Assembly (NCBI RefSeq): GCF_014284305.1
Contig: NZ_JACOFW010000020.1
Coordinates: 1 to 64,000 of the forward strand
DNA length: 64,000 nt
Reading direction: 5' to 3'
DNA from: Affinundibacterium seohonense
GTDB lineage: Bacteria > Pseudomonadota > Gammaproteobacteria > Burkholderiales > Burkholderiaceae_D
Shown here: piece after piece, positions 60,643 through 64,000 of the stretch
How positions within the stretch are numbered: position 1 is the stretch's first letter
How the letters are laid out: every line of letters begins with the position of its first letter
Translations under genes and position numbers: made by a program
The notes under the pieces: generated by a model
Told to the model about the DNA's origin: nothing
Database searches by the model: none
What the model saw: only the letters and a program-made list of their open reading frames with translations

Positions 60643-62595
60643 CTAGGCCTTGTTCTTCATCTGCCAAATAAAATCTTCAATACCACACTGAGGTTGATAC
60701 TCAACCACCAATTGCTGTATCAAGCTGCGGACTTTTTCATACGCGAAATCGCTGCAAGCTTGGTCTAATTCTTCTAAGGCCACTAGTAAATCGCTCCACG
60801 CCAATTCCGCTTCTTGGGCGCGCATGATCAGTGGATGCGTGGTACGTTCGACATTGTCACCAATCAGCAATTCTTCATATAGTTTCTCTCCCGGACGCAG
60901 TCCGACTTCGCGGATTTCTATTGTGCCTTCAGGATGGTCACTAGACTTTACTTCTAAGCCGCACAGATGCACCATACGACGTGCCAAATCGATGATGCGC
61001 ACAGGTTCACCCATGTCGAGCACAAATACATCACCGCCTTGACCCATTGCACCCGCTTGTAAAACCAATTGGGCTGCTTCTGGAATCGTCATGAAATAAC
61101 GTGTGATTTCGCTATGGGTTAGCGTAATCGGACCACCTTGCATGATTTGTTTGCGGAATAAGGGAACGACTGAACCCGAAGAGCCTAGCACATTGCCAAA
61201 TCTGACCATGCAAAAACGCGTACGACTTTGACGGCGCGCATTTGCTTGCAAAATGAGCTCCGCCAGCCGCTTAGTTGCTCCCATCACATTGGTTGGGCGA
61301 ACCGCTTTATCTGTCGAGATTAAAACGAACTGTTTAACGCCCGCATCGATCGCTGCCTGTGCCAATTTGAAGGTGCCAAATACATTATTCCGTATGCCCT
61401 CGATAGGATTGTGTTCAACCAGCGGTACATGCTTGTAGGCCGCCGCGTGATACACAGTATCGATTTGAAAGCCGCGAAAAATCTTATCGAGCTTGGCACT
61501 GTCGTGAATCGAACCTAAGAAAGGTTTGATATCGCAAGCTATTTTCATTTGATCGCGCAGTGCAGACAATTCCTGTTCAATTGAATACAGGGAAAATTCC
61601 GACATTTCCAAGAGCATCAGACTCTTGGGATTTTGTCGCAAAATCTGACGGCATAATTCAGAGCCAATGGAGCCGCCTGCACCACTAACCAGAACATTTT
61701 TGTCCGTGATGCAGATCGCCAACAAGGCTTCGTCAGGTTCAACCTGATCGCGGCCTAATAGATCTTCAATTTCGACATCTCGAATATCTTGTACCCGTAG
61801 TTCGCCGTTAATCAAACTCTTGATCGAGGGCGTGACTTTGACGCGAACTTTGTACATTTCTAGTTGATCCAGAATTTGCTTTTGTTTCGCTTTAGAAACG
61901 CTGGGTAAAGCAAGCAAAACTTCCTTCATGCCAAAATTCTTGACTAATTGCGGTATCGCTTCCACCGCGTAGACTTTGATGCCAGCAATCGATGAGCCGT
62001 GCATAGCGCGATTGTCATCGATGAAGGCAATGCAATCGAGTTCATGGCCAGCGCGTAAGGCATTGGCGAGTTGCATGCCGGCGGTACCAGCACCATAAAT
62101 CGCGATTTTGATCGCATTTGGATTACGTCGCATACCGCCAAGGTAGGCCCGAGCAGCTAGGCGGCTGGCACCGACATACAAAATGGCACCTGACCAATAT
62201 ATGACAAATACCGCACGCGAAATAGCAGTCAACTGCAGCATGAAACTTAAGAACGCCAGTGCCAATACCGACAGCGTCACGCCAATCACCACCACGCTGA
62301 CCATTTTATGATCAATGTAACGTATCACCGCACGGTATAAACCGATTTTGATAAAGATGGGAATGGCAAACAAGGGCACGGCGCAAATCAGCCAGCCATA
62401 ATGCTTAAGTAATTCGATATTGACAGATTCATAGCGCGTCAAAATCGCCAAAATAAACGCTAATGGCAAAAAAATGGCATCAACCACGCCAGCAATCATT
62501 TGCTTGTGCAGGCGAGGGAGGTTGACTAAAGAATGCATCATAGTTCGATGGTCAGAATAATTAGTTTGGGCATCTGAAAATGAATGTCTCCACAT
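60643..62595 (-). CDS. Membrane-bound nucleotide-sugar 4,6-dehydratase (WbpM/CapD family)
   Basis: 650 residues. Four to five N-terminal membrane helices (about 35-150) are followed by a CoA-binding-like Rossmann domain (IYGAGTAGMQLANAL) and a dehydratase domain (VSGAGGSIGSELCRQIL). The catalytic region reads ISTDKAVRPTNVMGATKRLAE, where Met replaces the usual Tyr, as in WbpM/PglF-type UDP-GlcNAc 4,6-dehydratases. The product, a 4-keto-6-deoxy sugar, leads to sugars such as QuiNAc, FucNAc or bacillosamine for O-antigen. The ATG at 62595 overlaps the sugar transferase stop (TAATG); ATG 62541 is the alternative. Confidence 0.93.
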   Translation of the reverse strand: MWRHSFSDAQTNYSDHRTMMHSLVNLPRLHKQMIAGVVDAIFLPLAFILAILTRYESVNIELLKHYGWLICAVPLFAIPIFIKIGLYRAVIRYIDHKMVSVVVIGVTLSVLALAFLSFMLQLTAISRAVFVIYWSGAILYVGASRLAARAYLGGMRRNPNAIKIAIYGAGTAGMQLANALRAGHELDCIAFIDDNRAMHGSSIAGIKVYAVEAIPQLVKNFGMKEVLLALPSVSKAKQKQILDQLEMYKVRVKVTPSIKSLINGELRVQDIRDVEIEDLLGRDQVEPDEALLAICITDKNVLVSGAGGSIGSELCRQILRQNPKSLMLLEMSEFSLYSIEQELSALRDQMKIACDIKPFLGSIHDSAKLDKIFRGFQIDTVYHAAAYKHVPLVEHNPIEGIRNNVFGTFKLAQAAIDAGVKQFVLISTDKAVRPTNVMGATKRLAELILQANARRQSRTRFCMVRFGNVLGSSGSVVPLFRKQIMQGGPITLTHSEITRYFMTIPEAAQLVLQAGAMGQGGDVFVLDMGEPVRIIDLARRMVHLCGLEVKSSDHPEGTIEIREVGLRPGEKLYEELLIGDNVERTTHPLIMRAQEAELAWSDLLVALEELDQACSDFAYEKVRSLIQQLVVEYQPQCGIEDFIWQMKNKA

Positions 62596-63155
62596 TAATG
62601 CGTGACGCCATCACGCTTGATGACTTTAAAAAAAGTGAGGAATAAAATTTGAATATCCAGTAGTAATGATTGGTGCTGCAAGTAGTATGCATCCAATTCC
62701 ACTTTTTGCGGAATCGGCAACTCATCACGACCATTAATTTGCGCCCAGCCAGTCAGACCCGGAACAATCGTGTGTACTTGTTTTTCAGTGCGTAGCGCAA
62801 TCAAATCTGCCTGGTTATACAGAGCTGGTCGTGGGCCAACGAAGCTCATATCGCCTTTGATGATGCTCCACAATTGTGGTAACTCATCCAAACTCGATTT
62901 GCGCAGAAAAGAACCGACTGGCGTCAGATATTGATCTGGATTTGTTAATAGATGTGTCGCTACTGCTGGTGTGTCTATCAGCATAGAACGGAATTTTGGC
63001 ATTTTGAAAATCTGGTTGTAGCGACCAACACGATCTGACCAATAAATAATGGGACCTTTAGAGCTCAACGCTACTAACAGAGAAACGAAGAGGAAAGGCA
63101 GCAGCAAAATAAGGGCAGCGATCAACGCCAAGAATAAGTCAAAGAGTCGTTTCAT
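62595..63155 (-). CDS. Undecaprenyl-phosphate sugar-1-phosphate transferase
   Basis: 186 residues. One N-terminal helix (about 5-30) and the conserved bacterial sugar transferase domain: SKGPIIYWSDRVGRYNQIFKMPKFRSM, SFLRKSSLDELPQLWSIIKGDMSFVGPRPA and GLTGWAQINGRDELP. This short form lacks the extra N-terminal helices of WcaJ/WbaP, like PglC-type enzymes. It moves a phospho-sugar from UDP onto the undecaprenyl-phosphate carrier to start an O-antigen repeat. It overlaps the dehydratase gene by one base and follows the epimerase gene by nine, so the three are one operon. Confidence 0.94.
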   Translation of the reverse strand: MKRLFDLFLALIAALILLLPFLFVSLLVALSSKGPIIYWSDRVGRYNQIFKMPKFRSMLIDTPAVATHLLTNPDQYLTPVGSFLRKSSLDELPQLWSIIKGDMSFVGPRPALYNQADLIALRTEKQVHTIVPGLTGWAQINGRDELPIPQKVELDAYYLQHQSLLLDIQILFLTFFKVIKRDGVTH

Positions 63156-63164
63156 TTTTTATGA

Positions 63165-64000
63165 TCAGTTTTTGTTATTAGTATTCGTTAATACGGAGGC
63201 GCAAGCCTGTAAGCCTTGTGCCAAGGTAAATGGTGGTGTCCAATGCAATACTTTTTTTGCTTTGCTGATGTCGATTTGCAGCGATTGACATAGGCGATCG
63301 GTCACCGATTTTTTTCCTAATAGGTGTGCGAAAAAAACTAAGACACTACTAGGAAATGGAAACAATCGAGATGGTACCTGTAAAGCGCGCGCTGCTTGTT
63401 GTAATAATTGCGAGGTTGAGACATCTTCATCATCAGAGGCTAAAAATATTTGATTGTAAGCCGCAGGATTTTGTATGCATGTCACAATTAAGTCGACTAA
63501 ATTCTCTACATAAATCAGGCTACGTCGATTTTGTATTTTTGCTAGTGGTAGTGGTACTTGCTTCTGTACCCAACGAAGCATACTGAGAAAATTCGCGCCA
63601 ACACCTGCGCCATAGACTAGAGGTGGCCTGATGATCGTCACTGACATCCCAGTTGTTTTGCTTAGCGCGAGGAGTGCTTGTTCCGCTTCCAATTTGGATA
63701 TACCGTAAGGATCAGAAGCTTGAGCCTGGTCTTCCTCGGTAAAAGCTGTGCCAGGCGAGGTCAGTTCGCCATTCACTTTGACTGAGCTAAGATAAATAAA
63801 TTGACGTACGCCAGCCTGCGCAGCTTGTTCTGCCAAGCGTATTGTTCCTAAGACATTCACTTGTCGGAAGGCATGCAGAGGGTCACCTGCAGACTCATTC
63901 ATGACGTGGACGCGCGCAGCGCAATGAATCACGGTATCGATAGGCTGATTGAAGCATGTAGACCACTCAGTATTGCCATCAATGTCGCCAACATTCTGTG
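63165..64000 (-). CDS. NAD-dependent epimerase/reductase for O-antigen sugar, 5' end outside window
   Basis: 278 residues are visible; the frame stays open to the window edge, so the N-terminus with the Rossmann motif is missing. Visible motifs are DTVIHCAARVHVMNES, LSSVKVNGE, the catalytic DPYGISKLEAEQAL (Tyr-x3-Lys) and IIRPPLVYGAGVGANFL. The closest fit is the WbpV/WbjF group that reduces or epimerises the 4-keto group of the sugar made by WbpM-type dehydratases; such genes stand next to a sugar transferase gene and wbpM in O-antigen loci of Pseudomonas. A start inside the window (ATG at 63932) would be wrong, since coding similarity continues upstream. Confidence 0.9.
   Translation of the reverse strand, partial: QNVGDIDGNTEWSTCFNQPIDTVIHCAARVHVMNESAGDPLHAFRQVNVLGTIRLAEQAAQAGVRQFIYLSSVKVNGELTSPGTAFTEEDQAQASDPYGISKLEAEQALLALSKTTGMSVTIIRPPLVYGAGVGANFLSMLRWVQKQVPLPLAKIQNRRSLIYVENLVDLIVTCIQNPAAYNQIFLASDDEDVSTSQLLQQAARALQVPSRLFPFPSSVLVFFAHLLGKKSVTDRLCQSLQIDISKAKKVLHWTPPFTLAQGLQACASVLTNTNNKN

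Overview
The window reads as chromosomal DNA of a betaproteobacterium of the order Burkholderiales, most likely family Oxalobacteraceae (Undibacterium-like). I base this on the pyrG-kdsA-eno-ftsB order, moderate GC content, the flavour of ComEC, PyrG and WaaC, and an LPS core/O-antigen locus. The genus is inference from memory; no search was run.

Layout. 1-112: 3' end of a 5S rRNA gene and the terminator of an rRNA operon. 424-12711: exported TolB-propeller/amidohydrolase, omega-aminotransferase, threonine synthase, orphan CHASE/PAS histidine kinase, a two-gene ABC exporter and a PilZ protein. 12862-19795: cobalamin riboswitch followed by btuB, btuC, btuD, cobB and cobQ as one + strand operon. 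20036-31474: a TonB receptor, a pilin-like protein, a LysR gene divergent from a 2-oxoadipate dioxygenase/decarboxylase (HglS) homologue paired with an FAD-linked 2-hydroxyacid dehydrogenase, a siderophore-type TonB receptor, an exported bleomycin-hydrolase-like peptidase, a small lipoprotein and a membrane protein. 31465-34504 (minus): EamA transporter, then a DUF1272/GlxA-type regulator/isochorismatase operon.

34665-40088 (minus) is the most interesting part. A strong sigma70 promoter drives a 60-residue precursor-like peptide, followed by a stem-loop and a tightly overlapping set: ATP-grasp ligase of the graspetide/MvdD type, Clp-fold serine protease, MauE-type redox membrane protein, MauD-like CPKC thioredoxin and ABC exporter. 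I read it as an undescribed or little-described ATP-grasp RiPP system with disulfide chemistry.

40452-45755: TatD nuclease, ComEC, an alpha/beta hydrolase and an LpxR-type lipid A deacylase. 45778-49652 (minus): ECF sigma factor and RskA-like anti-sigma factor, DUF3034 outer-membrane protein, exported truncated haemoglobin and a second sigma factor. The sigma gene and the DUF3034 gene share an identically spaced promoter (TTGNATCC-N16-CGTATAAGT), so a regulon can be read from the sequence.

49788-55095: GNAT acetyltransferase, then the housekeeping block pyrG, kdsA, eno, ftsB. 55151-55783: a small orphan gene pair behind a perfect 16-bp palindrome. 55798-64000 (minus): heptosyltransferase WaaC, a GT4 glycosyltransferase, a sugar epimerase, phosphomannomutase/phosphoglucomutase, and a WbpM-like dehydratase, sugar transferase and epimerase set typical of O-antigen loci; the last gene runs off the window. 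No CRISPR array, tRNA, complete insertion sequence or prophage was seen.
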